Assembly (NCBI RefSeq): GCF_013409935.1
Contig: NZ_JACCCO010000003.1
Location: 1,116,001-1,180,000 of the forward strand
DNA: 64,000 nucleotides
DNA from: Streptosporangium sandarakinum
Lineage (GTDB): Bacteria > Actinomycetota > Actinomycetes > Streptosporangiales > Streptosporangiaceae
Reading direction: 5' to 3'
Both the position numbers and the translations under genes were made by a program. Within the stretch, counting starts at the first letter, position 1. Every line of letters begins with the position of its first letter. A model generated the notes under the pieces. It made no database searches. It saw only the letters and a list, made by a program, of their open reading frames with translations, and had not been told where the DNA came from. Of the stretch, positions 26,231-35,061 are shown one piece after another.

Positions 26231-27421
26231 GTGATGGCGTACAACGAGGTGGCCGGAGGGCGGGCCCCGATCCGAATGTGGGCCGACCCCGACGGGGTCG
26301 AGCCCGAGGTGATGCGGCAGCTGCGCAATGTGGCGAACCTCCCCTGGACCCACGGCGTCGCCGTGATGCCCGACGTCCACCACGGCAAGGGCGCGACGGT
26401 CGGCTCGGTCATCGCCATGCGGGACGCCGTCTCGCCCGCCGCGGTCGGGGTGGACATCGGCTGCGGCATGACCGCGGTGAAGACCTCCCTCACCGCCGCG
26501 AACCTCCCCGACGACCTCGGTTACCTGCGCTCGAAGCTGGAGCAGGCGATCCCGGTCGGCTTCGGCCTCCACAAGAACCCGGTCGACCCGGTCAGGCTGC
26601 ACGGGGTCCCGACCGCCGGCTGGGCGGACTTCTGGAAGGACTTCGATCGCCTCGCCCCGGCCGTGCGCCCGAAGCGGGAGCGGGCCGAGGCGCAGATGGG
26701 CACCCTCGGCGGCGGCAACCACTTCCTGGAGATCTGCGCCGACGACCGCGACGCGATCTGGGTCGTGCTGCACTCCGGCTCCCGCAACATCGGCAAGGAG
26801 CTGGCGGAGTACCACATCGAGCGGGCCCGGATGCTGCCGCACAACCAGGACCTGCCCGACCGCGACCTCGCGGTGTTCGTCGCGGGCACGCCGCAGATGG
26901 ACGCCTACCGCCGCGACCTGTTCTGGGCGCAGGACTACGCGCGGCGCAACCGGACGGTCATGATGGCCCTGGCCTGCGGCGTGCTCCGGCGCCACCTGCC
27001 GGGTGTCACCTTCGAGCAGCCGATCTCCTGCCACCACAACTACGTGGCCGAGGAGCGGTACGACGACGTGGATGTGCTCGTCACCCGCAAGGGCGCGATC
27101 CGCGCGGGATCCGGCGATCTCGGCATCATCCCCGGCTCGATGGCGACCGGCACCTACATCGTGAAGGGCCTGGGGAACGCCGCGGCGTTCAACTCCGCCT
27201 CACACGGTGCCGGTCGCCGGATGAGCCGCAACAAGGCGAAGCGGACCTTCACCCTCGCCGACCTCAAGGCGCAGACCGACGGAGTGGAGTGCCGCAAGGA
27301 CACCGGCGTGATCGACGAGATCCCCGCCGCCTACAAGGACATCCGGTCCGTCATGGCCGCGCAGTCCGACCTGGTCGAGGTCGTCGCCCGGCTGCGCCAG
27401 CTCGTCTGCGTCAAGGGCTGA
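26231..27421 (+). CDS. rtcB: RtcB family RNA ligase
   Basis: 396 residues. RtcB joins 2',3'-cyclic phosphate or 3'-phosphate RNA ends to 5'-OH ends using GTP and Mn2+. Metal and guanylation residues are visible: D75 and C78 in VGVDIGCGM, GGGNHFLEI, HSGSR, CHHNYV, and the guanylated His325 in ASHGAGR. Start GTG 26231 has AAGGAGG 7 nt upstream; ATG 26234 is equally in frame. No RtcA, RtcR or archease gene lies nearby, so the repair substrate is unknown. Confidence 0.95.
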   Translation: MMAYNEVAGGRAPIRMWADPDGVEPEVMRQLRNVANLPWTHGVAVMPDVHHGKGATVGSVIAMRDAVSPAAVGVDIGCGMTAVKTSLTAANLPDDLGYLRSKLEQAIPVGFGLHKNPVDPVRLHGVPTAGWADFWKDFDRLAPAVRPKRERAEAQMGTLGGGNHFLEICADDRDAIWVVLHSGSRNIGKELAEYHIERARMLPHNQDLPDRDLAVFVAGTPQMDAYRRDLFWAQDYARRNRTVMMALACGVLRRHLPGVTFEQPISCHHNYVAEERYDDVDVLVTRKGAIRAGSGDLGIIPGSMATGTYIVKGLGNAAAFNSASHGAGRRMSRNKAKRTFTLADLKAQTDGVECRKDTGVIDEIPAAYKDIRSVMAAQSDLVEVVARLRQLVCVKG

Positions 27422-27686
27422 CGGCGATGTGACGAGCATCTCCCGGGGAGGTCCGGCCCGGGGGCCGGCCGAGGCCGGCCGGGACCGCTCCCCGGGCCCG
27501 AGCAGGGGAGACCCGGGTCCGATCAGGGGATGGCGGGCCGGCACCGGTGCGGGAGAATGGGCGTCCGCCCGCGGAATCAGCGATCCGCCGATGATGTTCT
27601 CAACGGTTGGACGTGGTTTCATGGGCGCACCGGGCCGGCCCAGGCCGGCCCCGTCCGACCAGCGCTGACAAGGGAGGTGACGTCCC

Positions 27687-28676
27687 ATGTTGCAGGACTC
27701 GTTCGGCCGGGTGGCGACGGACCTGCGGGTGTCCCTCACGGACCGCTGCAACCTGCGGTGCTCCTACTGCATGCCGCCCGAGGGCCTCGACTGGCTGCCC
27801 AAGGCCGGGTTGCTGACCGCGGACGAGATCGTCCGCCTGGTGACCATCGGCGTGGAGCGGCTCGGCATCACCGAGGTCCGTTACACCGGCGGCGAGCCGC
27901 TGCTCCGCCGCGAGCTCCTCGACATCGTGACCCGCACCGCGGCGCTGGACCCCACCCCCCAGGTCTCGCTGACCACCAACGGCATCGGACTGGCCCGGCT
28001 GGCCGCCCCGCTCGCCGCGGCGGGCCTGCACCGGGTGAACGTCTCCCTCGACACCCTCGACCGCGAGACCTTCAAACGGCTCGCGCACCGCGACCGCCTC
28101 GCCGACGTCCTCGACGGCCTGGCCGCCGCCGAGGCCGCCGGGCTGCGCCCGGTCAAGGTCAACACGGTGCTGATGCGCAGCGTCAACGACCACGAGGCGG
28201 TGCCGCTGCTGCGCCACTGCCTGGAGCGGGGATACGAGCTGCGGTTCATCGAGCAGATGCCGCTGGACGCCCAGCACGGCTGGCGCCGGGACGACATGAT
28301 CACGGCCGACGAGATCCTCGCGCTGCTGAAGGAGTCCTTCGACCTGGTCCCCGACTCCCCGGTGGAGCGTGGCAGCGCCCCGGCGGAGCTGTTCGTCGTC
28401 GACGGCGGACCGGCCAGGGTCGGGGTGATCGGCTCCGTCACCCGGCCGTTCTGCGGCGCCTGCGACCGCGTACGGCTCACCGCCGACGGCCAGATCCGTA
28501 ACTGCCTGTTCGCCACCGAGGAGTCCGACCTGCGCGCGGCCATGCGCTCCGGCGCCGGGGACGACGAGCTCGCCGAGCGGTGGACGGCCGCGGTCCGCGG
28601 CAAGAGGGCGGGCCACGGCATCGACGACCCGGCCTTCCTGCAGCCGTCCCGGCCGATGTCGGCCATCGGCGGCTGA
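27687..28676 (+). CDS. moaA: GTP 3',8-cyclase MoaA (molybdopterin synthesis)
   Basis: 329 residues, radical-SAM enzyme that starts molybdopterin synthesis from GTP. The N-terminal cluster is C21-x3-C25-x2-C28. A second 4Fe-4S site is formed by FCGACDRVRL and NCLF. The protein ends in the essential Gly-Gly (SAIGG). Start ATG 27687 follows GGAGGTGA (27673-27680). mobA starts 2 bp after the stop, so they form an operon. Its product is needed by the NasA nitrate reductase encoded at 45.75 kb. Confidence 0.97.
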   Translation: MLQDSFGRVATDLRVSLTDRCNLRCSYCMPPEGLDWLPKAGLLTADEIVRLVTIGVERLGITEVRYTGGEPLLRRELLDIVTRTAALDPTPQVSLTTNGIGLARLAAPLAAAGLHRVNVSLDTLDRETFKRLAHRDRLADVLDGLAAAEAAGLRPVKVNTVLMRSVNDHEAVPLLRHCLERGYELRFIEQMPLDAQHGWRRDDMITADEILALLKESFDLVPDSPVERGSAPAELFVVDGGPARVGVIGSVTRPFCGACDRVRLTADGQIRNCLFATEESDLRAAMRSGAGDDELAERWTAAVRGKRAGHGIDDPAFLQPSRPMSAIGG

Positions 28677-28678
28677 GC

Positions 28679-29239
28679 GTGCGCTACGACGCGTGCGTGC
28701 TGGCCGGCGGCCAGGCCAGGAGGCTCGGCGGCCGTGACAAGCCCGGCATGTCCGTCGGTGGCCGCCCGTTGATCGAGACGGTCGCGGCGGCGGTGTCCGA
28801 CGCCGGGCGGCTCATCGTCGTCGGGCCGCGCCGCCCGGGCCTGCCGCAGGCGGTCTTCCTGCGGGAGGATCCGCCCGGCGGGCCGGTCCCGGCGCTGCGG
28901 GCGGGGCTGGCCGAGGTGACCGCGCCGCTGGTCGCGCTGCTCGCGGCCGACCTGCCGTTCCTCGCCGCCGAGCACGTCCGGGCGCTGCTGGAGGCGGCCG
29001 ACCCCGGGGCGGTGCTCATCGACGACGACGGCCGCGAGCAGTGGCTCGCCGGGGCCTGGCGCACCGCCGAGCTCGCCCGGGCTCTCGCGCGTTACGACGG
29101 GCGCTCCCTGCACGGGCTGCTCGCCCCCCTGGCGCCCGCCAGGCTCCATCTCGGCGGCGCGCCGTGGTTCGACTGCGACACCATGGACGACCTGCTGCGT
29201 GCCCGGAGTGGAACCGGACCGATTCCGAACGAGGAGTGA
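28679..29239 (+). CDS. mobA: Molybdenum cofactor guanylyltransferase MobA
   Basis: 186 residues from GTG 28679. It adds GMP to Mo-molybdopterin to make MGD, the form used by DMSO-reductase-type enzymes such as the NasA in this window. The nucleotide-binding loop is CVLAGGQARRLGGRDKP (6-22), and the catalytic Asp lies in LLAADLPFL. Slightly shorter than E. coli MobA. Cotranscribed with moaA. Confidence 0.92.
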   Translation: MRYDACVLAGGQARRLGGRDKPGMSVGGRPLIETVAAAVSDAGRLIVVGPRRPGLPQAVFLREDPPGGPVPALRAGLAEVTAPLVALLAADLPFLAAEHVRALLEAADPGAVLIDDDGREQWLAGAWRTAELARALARYDGRSLHGLLAPLAPARLHLGGAPWFDCDTMDDLLRARSGTGPIPNEE

Positions 29240-29243
29240 ACAG

Positions 29244-29495
29244 TTGAACGTACTGACGGAGTGGACCACCCTGGCCTGCCGCGAGCTGGGCATCGACCCC
29301 TCGGCGGTCGACCGCGACGCGCTGCTGGACCTGACCAAGGAGGTCGCGCACGGCGTGACCCGCCCGGCCGCGCCGCTGACGGCGTATCTCCTCGGGCTGG
29401 CCCAGGGCGCGGGTACGGCGCCGTCGGACGCGGTGGAGCGGCTGACCGGGCTGGCCAGGGACTGGGAGCGGCGGGCCGGCGGCGAGACCGCCTAG
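29244..29495 (+). CDS. DUF6457 small protein
   Basis: 83 residues from TTG 29244, with GAGGAG 7 nt upstream and 4 bp after the mobA stop. All-helical, starting NVLTEWTTLACRELGID. Families of this kind are found next to mobA or molybdoenzyme genes in actinobacteria, so a role in cofactor insertion or delivery is likely, but no activity is known. Confidence 0.82.
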   Translation: MNVLTEWTTLACRELGIDPSAVDRDALLDLTKEVAHGVTRPAAPLTAYLLGLAQGAGTAPSDAVERLTGLARDWERRAGGETA

Positions 29496-29639
29496 TCACC
29501 GCCTGGTCACCGCCGTCACGCCGGAGGGCGGTGAGGCCGTCTGGTCTCCGCCGTCACGGAGGGCGGCGAGAGCGGCCGGTCTCCGCCTTCGCGCCCGGGA
29601 GCATTCGCGCCGGAGAAGAGGGCGGGAAAAGAAGAGTGG

Positions 29640-29757
29640 GAAAAGAAAGGCGACGCCGGGTGGTTACGGGGGCAAACCACCCGGCGTCGCTTCATCGGCG
29701 TTCCGACGGGGGCCCGGAACGCCGGCACCAGTGCCCCGACGGGGGACCAGGGCACTT
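29640..29757 (-). ncRNA. Putative 6C-like small RNA with three hairpins
   Basis: Read on the minus strand there are three consecutive hairpins: 29730-29756 (7-bp stem), 29696-29724 (9-bp stem) and 29650-29690 (16-bp stem). Stem sequences differ, but each loop carries the same CCCCCGT. The last stem is followed by CTTTCTTTT, a rho-independent terminator shape. A TTGACG (29790-29795) and TACGCT (29764-29769) could be the promoter, though their 20-bp spacing is long. The actinobacterial 6C RNA has hairpins with loops of six or more C, thought to pair with G-rich ribosome sites. Here the loops have five. The gap 29496-29802 otherwise holds only short GC-rich repeats. Confidence 0.55.
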
Positions 29758-29802
29758 GGCTAAAGCGTACACCTACTACCCCCGAGGTACGTCAAGAGTT
29801 AG

Positions 29803-30114
29803 TCACGACCCGATCTCGCGTCGGTGGCGTGGTATTTCGCTCTGTCCCGTTTCGTGCATGTCCGAGTCAACCGGGACGCCCTTCTGCGGGGCGTTGGCCC
29901 CGATCACGGCAACGTACGGCAAAAAGATCGCCCCCGCGAAGAGCAGGAGCCGCACGGGCAGCGGGGCGGGCACCGTGAAGGCGAGGATCAGGCAGACCAG
30001 CCGGATCCCCATTTTGATCAGGTAGTTCTTCTCACGCTTGCCGATGTCCTCGGTCAGGGACGGGCGGGCATCGGTGACCTGGTGGACCGTCCGGCGCTTG
30101 TGCCATACCTTCAC
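29803..30114 (-). CDS. DUF3099 domain membrane protein
   Basis: 103 residues. The N-terminus is cytosolic (VTDARPSLTEDIGKREKNYL is the family signature). Two adjacent membrane helices follow (MGIRLVCLILAFTV and LLLFAGAIFLPYVAVI), then a short polar tail. Conserved in actinobacteria, function unknown. The probable small RNA begins about 45 bp after its stop on the same strand. Confidence 0.88.
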   Translation of the reverse strand: MKVWHKRRTVHQVTDARPSLTEDIGKREKNYLIKMGIRLVCLILAFTVPAPLPVRLLLFAGAIFLPYVAVIGANAPQKGVPVDSDMHETGQSEIPRHRREIGS

Positions 30115-30198
30115 GTTTCCAACCTAGACCCCGGCCGGGGCGGGTCCAACCCGGGCCCCGCGGACGGCCGTGCGATCATGGCCCTGGAGGAGGACGGT

Positions 30199-30411
30199 AT
30201 GACGGATCGAACGTACCGGGTGACCGAGATCGTCGGCACCTCGGAGGAGAGCATCGAGGCGGCCGTCCGCAACGGCATCCGGCGCGCCTCACAGACCCTG
30301 CGCCACCTCGACTGGTTCGAGGTGACCGAGGTCAGGGGGCACATCGTCGACGGTGAGGTCGGGCACTTCCAGGTCGGGCTGAAGGTCGGCTTCCGCCTGG
30401 AGGACGCCTGA
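30199..30411 (+). CDS. Dodecin family flavin-binding protein
   Basis: 70 residues, typical dodecin length. These assemble into hollow dodecamers that store FMN, riboflavin or coenzyme A. Family pattern: VTEIVGTSEESIEAAVRNGI, then LDWFEVTEVRGHI with the flavin-stacking Trp, and FQVGLKVGFRLE at the end. Start ATG 30199 follows GGAGGAGG. Monocistronic, ended by a strong hairpin. Confidence 0.94.
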   Translation: MTDRTYRVTEIVGTSEESIEAAVRNGIRRASQTLRHLDWFEVTEVRGHIVDGEVGHFQVGLKVGFRLEDA

Positions 30412-30450
30412 CCGTACGGCGGGGCCCCGGAGCGGGGCCCCGCCGTACGG
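30412..30450. terminator. Strong bidirectional hairpin terminator
   Basis: Perfect 17-bp stem (left arm CCGTACGGCGGGGCCCC) with a 5-nt loop. It starts immediately after the dodecin stop and 9 bp before the stop of the convergent pmbA-like gene. Confidence 0.8.
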
Positions 30451-30459
30451 CGGAGACGG

Positions 30460-31827
30460 TCAGCTGGCCTGGCTGACCGTGGACATGTTGAAGTCCGGCA
30501 CCCGGACCGGCGGCATGACGGTGCGGGTGAAGTAGTCGTTCCACTCCCGGGGCAGGGTCCGCACGGCGGCGCCGACCTCGGTGAGGCGGCCCAGGAGGTC
30601 GACCGGGCTCTCGTTGAAGCGGAAGTTGTTCACCTCGCCCACGACCTCGCCGTTCTCCACCAGGTAGACGCCGTCGCGGGTCAGCCCGGTAACCAGCAGG
30701 CTCTGCGGGTCGACCTCGCGGATGTACCACAGGCAGGTGAGCAGCAGGCCGCGCTCGGTGGAGGCGATCATCTCCTCCAGCGACCGGCCGCCCCCGGGCC
30801 CTTCCATGAGGAGGTTGTCGACGGCCGGGGTCACCGGAAGGCCGGTCAGCTCGGCCGAGTGCCGGGTCTGGATCAGGCCGGACAGCGCACCGCCGGAGAT
30901 CCAGTCGGTGGGCGCCAGCGGCAGGCCGTTGTCGAACACCGAGCTCTGCCGGCCGGAGGAGTGCGCCACCACGAACGGCGCGCACTCGGCGCCCGCCGCG
31001 GCCGGGTCGCTGTACAGGCGGACCGGAAGCCGCGCCAGCGACTCCCCGACGCGGGTGCCGCCGCCGGGCTTCGCGAAGACCGTGCGGCCCTCCATGGCGT
31101 CCCGGGCGCCGGCCGTCCAGTACATGTAGATCATGAGGTCGGCCACCGCCGACGGCGGGAGCAGCGTCTCGTACCGGCCCGCGGGCAGGTCGATCCGCCG
31201 CTTGGACCACTCCAGCCGCCGGGCCAGTGAGGCGTCCAGCGCCGCCACGTCGACGTCGGTGAAGTCACGGGTGGCCACGCCCGTCCAGGCCGAGCGCTTC
31301 ATGTCGGCCGACTTGGCGTTGAGTTCCAGCCGGCCGGTGGGCTGGGTGTGACGCAGCCGGGTCCCGGCCGAGGTGCCGACGTAGGTCGTGGTCACGATGT
31401 GCTCGGCGAAGCCGTACAGCCTGCGCCCGCCCGCCTCGGCGGCGGCGAACGCCTCGCCCAGCGCGGGGGCGAAGGCGCCGAACACCCCGATGGAGGTGGG
31501 TTCGGCGGGGTCGTCCCAGTCGGCCGAACGGGTCCCCTCGACCAGAGGCCGGGCGTCCTCGGCCGGGGCGGCGTCCTCGGCGGCGTGGTCGGCCTCGGCG
31601 ACGATGCCGGCGAGCTGCTCGGGGCGGACCGCCGACCGCGAGACCACGCCCACGCCGCGCCCGGCCACCGAGATCACGGTGAGCCGCGTCGAGCGGGTCA
31701 CGCCGTTGGTGGTCAGCGTGTTGCCCGCGAAGCGCAGGTTGGCGCTGGAGCTCTCGTCTGCGATCACCACGACGTCGTCGGCCGTGGAGAGGTCGAGAGC
31801 CTTCTCGATCATCTCCTGGGGGCTCAC
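30460..31827 (-). CDS. pmbA: TldD/PmbA family protein, PmbA-like subunit
   Basis: 455 residues from GTG 31827. TldD and PmbA (TldE) form a heterodimeric metalloprotease that degrades unfolded peptides and matures some modified peptides (microcin B17 in E. coli). This one lacks the HExxxH motif, as PmbA/TldE subunits do, but keeps the family body (SSSANLRFAGNTLTTNGV, DNLLMEGPGGGRSLEEMI, NGEVVGEVNNFRFNESP). It overlaps the tldD stop by 4 bp (GTGA), so the pair is translationally coupled. No modified-peptide precursor is seen nearby. Confidence 0.92.
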   Translation of the reverse strand: MSPQEMIEKALDLSTADDVVVIADESSSANLRFAGNTLTTNGVTRSTRLTVISVAGRGVGVVSRSAVRPEQLAGIVAEADHAAEDAAPAEDARPLVEGTRSADWDDPAEPTSIGVFGAFAPALGEAFAAAEAGGRRLYGFAEHIVTTTYVGTSAGTRLRHTQPTGRLELNAKSADMKRSAWTGVATRDFTDVDVAALDASLARRLEWSKRRIDLPAGRYETLLPPSAVADLMIYMYWTAGARDAMEGRTVFAKPGGGTRVGESLARLPVRLYSDPAAAGAECAPFVVAHSSGRQSSVFDNGLPLAPTDWISGGALSGLIQTRHSAELTGLPVTPAVDNLLMEGPGGGRSLEEMIASTERGLLLTCLWYIREVDPQSLLVTGLTRDGVYLVENGEVVGEVNNFRFNESPVDLLGRLTEVGAAVRTLPREWNDYFTRTVMPPVRVPDFNMSTVSQAS

Positions 31828-33323
31828 TTGCCACTCTCCTTGAGGGTGTTGAGGATGCGCACGCCGCGGAAGAGCGCCGACGGGCAGCCGTGGCTGACCG
31901 CGGCGATCTGGCCGGGCTGGCCCTTGCCGCAGTTGAACGCGCCGCCCAGGACGTAGGTCTGCGGCCCGCCGACGGCCTCCATCGACCGCCAGAAGTCGGT
32001 GGTCGTGGCCTGGTAGGCGACGTCGCGGAGCTGCCCGGCGAGCCGGCCGTTCTCGATCCGGTAGAACCGCTGGCCGGTGAACTGGAAGTTGTACCGCTGC
32101 ATGTCGATGGACCAGCTCTTGTCGCCCACGACGTAGACGCCGCGCTCCACGCCGGAGATCAGCTCCTCGGTGGAGGGGCCGCCGTCGGCGGGCCGCAGCG
32201 AGACGTTGGCCATGCGCTGCATGGGCATGTGCCCGGGGGAGTCGGCGAAGGCGCAGCCGTTCGAGGCGCCCAGGCCCTTGAGCAGCGCCATCCGCCGGTC
32301 GAGCTGGTAGCCGGTCAGGATCCCGCCGGAGACGATGTCGAACTCCCGGGTCGCCACGCCCTCGTCGTCGTAGCCGACGGTCGCCAGGCCGTGCTCGACC
32401 GTGCGGTCGCCCGTCACGTTCATCACCGGCGAGCCGTACACCAGCGAGCCGAGCCGGTCGAAGGTGGCGAAGCTGGTGCCGGCGTAGGCGGCCTCGTAAC
32501 CCAGGGCCCGGTCCAGCTCGGTGGCGTGCCCGATGGACTCGTGGATCGTCAGCCACAGGTTCGACGGGTCGACGACCAGGTCGTAGTCGCCGGCCTCGAC
32601 GGAGGGCGCCTTGAGCTTCTCGGCGAGGTGCTCGGGGAGGGCGGCCAGCTCGGCGGGGAAGTCCCAGCCGGTGCCGGTGAGGTACTCGTAACCCCGGCCG
32701 GCCGGCGGGGCGAGGGTGCGCATCGAGTCGAAGCGGTCGTCCTCGACCTTCGTCGCCTCCAGGTACGGGTGCAGGCGCACCCGCTGCTGGGTGGTCACCG
32801 TTCCGGCGGTGTCGGCGTAGAACTTCTGTTCCTTGACCTGGTTGAGGTAGGCCCGGACGTGGTCCACGCGGGGGTCGCGCAGCAGGCCGTCCGACCACTC
32901 GGCGAGCAGCGCCGCCTTGTCGCGCGCCGGCACCTCGAACGGGTCGATCTCGTAGGAGGAGACCCAGGTGACGTCGGCGTGGACCGGCTCGGGGGCCAGC
33001 TCGACGGGCTCGCGGTTGACCGCCGCGGAGACGACCGCCACCTCCACCGCCTGCTCGGCGACCCGCGCCGCCGCCTCGGGGGTGAGGTCGATGCCCGCGG
33101 CGAAGCCCCAGGTGCCGTCCTTGACGACCCGTACGGCGTAGCCCAGGTCGTCGGCGTCCATGGAACCTTCCAGCGAGGCGTCCGACAGCCGCAGCACCTC
33201 CGACCGGATGCGCTCCAGCCGGAAGTCGGCGTGTTCGGCGCCGAGGTCGCGGGCGCGCTGCAGGGCCGCGTCGGCCAGCCGTCCCAGGGGAAGGGCGAGG
33301 AAATCGGAGTCGATCTGGCGCAT
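31824..33323 (-). CDS. tldD: TldD metalloprotease subunit
   Basis: 499 residues, start ATG 33323. This is the catalytic partner: the zinc motif HESIGH gives H261, E262 and H266. Other conserved segments are SDASLEGSMDADDLGYAV and GVYVVGDKSWSIDMQRYNFQFTGQRFY, with a C-terminal glycine-rich core (GGAFNCGKGQP). Cytoplasmic. Forms an operon with the PmbA-like gene and diverges from fabG with 77 bp between. Confidence 0.95.
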   Translation of the reverse strand: MRQIDSDFLALPLGRLADAALQRARDLGAEHADFRLERIRSEVLRLSDASLEGSMDADDLGYAVRVVKDGTWGFAAGIDLTPEAAARVAEQAVEVAVVSAAVNREPVELAPEPVHADVTWVSSYEIDPFEVPARDKAALLAEWSDGLLRDPRVDHVRAYLNQVKEQKFYADTAGTVTTQQRVRLHPYLEATKVEDDRFDSMRTLAPPAGRGYEYLTGTGWDFPAELAALPEHLAEKLKAPSVEAGDYDLVVDPSNLWLTIHESIGHATELDRALGYEAAYAGTSFATFDRLGSLVYGSPVMNVTGDRTVEHGLATVGYDDEGVATREFDIVSGGILTGYQLDRRMALLKGLGASNGCAFADSPGHMPMQRMANVSLRPADGGPSTEELISGVERGVYVVGDKSWSIDMQRYNFQFTGQRFYRIENGRLAGQLRDVAYQATTTDFWRSMEAVGGPQTYVLGGAFNCGKGQPGQIAAVSHGCPSALFRGVRILNTLKESGK

Positions 33324-33400
33324 GTCGACGATCCTAGCCCTGTGATCTTGTCCCTGGCGGACAAGAGGTTTACCCCCCGGTAGCCGATAGCGTCACTTTC

Positions 33401-34105
33401 ATGGCTCGATCTGTTCTCGTAACCGGCGGCAATCGCGGCATAGGCCTCGCGATCGCCCGCGAACTCGCCAGGGCCGGTGACTCGGTCGCCGTGACGTACC
33501 GTTCCGGGGAGCCCCCGGAGGGCTTCCTCGCCGTGCGGTGCGACGTGACCAGCGCGGCCGACGTCGATGAGGCGTTCGGAAAGGTCGAGGCCGAGCAGGG
33601 CCCGGTCGAGGTGCTCGTCGCCAACGCGGGCATCACCCGCGACACCCTGCTTCCGCTGATGAAGGAGGACGCCTTCACCGACGTCATCGACGCCAACCTG
33701 ACCGGCGCCTACCGGGTGGTCAAGCGCGCCACCCGCGGCATGCTGCGCCTCAAGCGAGGCAGGGTGGTGCTGATCTCCTCGGTGGTGGCCATGCTGGGCT
33801 CCGCCGGCCAGACCAACTACGCCGCCTCCAAGGCCGGCATGATCGGCTTCGCCCGCTCCGCGGCGCGCGAGCTCGGCTCGCGCGGCATCACCGTCAACGT
33901 CGTCGCCCCGGGCTTCGTGGAGACCGACATGACGGCCGCGCTGGAGGAGGCGCACCAGGAGCAGATCCGTAAGAACATCCCGCTGGGCCGCTACGCGAGC
34001 GCCGACGAGGTCGCCCGCGTGGTCAGGTTCCTGGCGAGCGAAGACGCCGCCTACATCACCGGGGCGGTCATCCCCGTCGACGGCGGCCTGGGAATGGGGC
34101 ACTGA
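33401..34105 (+). CDS. fabG: 3-oxoacyl-ACP reductase FabG (FabG1/MabA type)
   Basis: 234 residues. NADPH-dependent reduction of beta-ketoacyl-ACP in type II fatty acid synthesis. SDR features: TGGNRGIG (8-15), NAG, and the catalytic Ser127, Tyr140 and Lys144 in the order and spacing of the family. It is followed after 2 bp by an enoyl-ACP reductase. This fabG-inhA order is typical of actinobacteria and supports the FAS II assignment over a generic dehydrogenase. Confidence 0.94.
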   Translation: MARSVLVTGGNRGIGLAIARELARAGDSVAVTYRSGEPPEGFLAVRCDVTSAADVDEAFGKVEAEQGPVEVLVANAGITRDTLLPLMKEDAFTDVIDANLTGAYRVVKRATRGMLRLKRGRVVLISSVVAMLGSAGQTNYAASKAGMIGFARSAARELGSRGITVNVVAPGFVETDMTAALEEAHQEQIRKNIPLGRYASADEVARVVRFLASEDAAYITGAVIPVDGGLGMGH

Positions 34106-34107
34106 GC

Positions 34108-34872
34108 ATGGGAATCCTCGAAGGCAAGCGCATCCTGGTCACCGGCGTGCTGACCGAGTCCTCGATCGCCTTCTCCGTGGCGAAGATGGCCCAGGAGGAG
34201 GGGGCGCAGGTCGTGCTGACCGGCTTCGGCCGGCTCAGCCTGGTCGAGCGGATCGCCAAACGGCTTCCCGAGCCGCCGCCGGTGATCGAGCTCGACGTGC
34301 AGAACACCGAGCACCTCGACTCGCTGGCCGACCGGGTCGGCGAGCACGTCGGGGGGCTCGACGGCGTCGTCCACTCCATCGGCTTCGCCCCGCAGAGCTG
34401 CCTGGGCGGCAACTTCCTCAACACGCCGTGGGAGGACGTCGCCACCGCCCTGCACGTCTCCACCTACTCGTTCAAGGCGCTCGCCCAGGCCTGCCTGCCG
34501 CTGATGAAGGAGGGCGGCGCGATCGTCGGCCTCGACTTCGACGCCAGCAAGGCCTGGCCCGTCTACGACTGGATGGGCGTGGCCAAGGCCGGCCTGGAGT
34601 CCTGCTCCCGATACCTCGCCCGCGACCTCGGCGGGCACGGCATCCGGGTCAACCTCGTGGCGGCCGGGCCGCTGCGCACCATGGCCGCCAAGAGCATCCC
34701 GGGCTTCACCGAGTTCGAGGACAGCTGGCCCGGCAAGGCACCGCTCGGCTGGGACCTGGGCGACACCGTGCCCGCCGCCAAGGCGTGCCTGGCGCTGCTG
34801 TCCGACTGGTTCCCCGCCACGACCGGCGAGATCGTACACGTCGACGGGGGCGTGCACGCGATCGGAGGCTGA
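34108..34872 (+). CDS. fabI: Enoyl-ACP reductase FabI (InhA type)
   Basis: 254 residues. NADH-dependent last reduction of each fatty acid elongation cycle. Divergent SDR features: N-terminal GxxxxxSIA nucleotide motif (VTGVLTESSIAFSVA), HSIGFAP with Ser90, and the Tyr153-x6-Lys160 pair (YDWMGVAK). Shorter than InhA (269) with a close sequence pattern. It is the target class of isoniazid and triclosan. Transcribed with fabG. Confidence 0.95.
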   Translation: MGILEGKRILVTGVLTESSIAFSVAKMAQEEGAQVVLTGFGRLSLVERIAKRLPEPPPVIELDVQNTEHLDSLADRVGEHVGGLDGVVHSIGFAPQSCLGGNFLNTPWEDVATALHVSTYSFKALAQACLPLMKEGGAIVGLDFDASKAWPVYDWMGVAKAGLESCSRYLARDLGGHGIRVNLVAAGPLRTMAAKSIPGFTEFEDSWPGKAPLGWDLGDTVPAAKACLALLSDWFPATTGEIVHVDGGVHAIGG

Positions 34873-35061
34873 CGGGCCGTACGGCGGGCGGAAGCAGGGA
34901 GGGCGGCGCGATCGGGCCGGCCTCCCCTGTCTCCGGCGCCTCCCGGACCCACGCGCTCCGCTCCAGGCCGAGCCCCGGCCACCGGTGTGGCGAGGCGCGA
35001 CGCACCCCCAGGACCTGGCGGCCCTCCGCGGACGCGTCCACGCCGTGTGCCGGTCGTCCGC

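Noticed and set aside
27422-27686. Molybdenum cofactor riboswitch upstream of moaA
   Set aside because: The gap has GC palindromes (such as GGCCGGCC pairs) but no recognisable Moco RNA core. These are common in this genome.
30460-33323. TldD/PmbA pair as part of a modified-peptide (RiPP) cluster
   Set aside because: No precursor peptide, cyclodehydratase or exporter is adjacent. The pair is more likely a housekeeping protease here.
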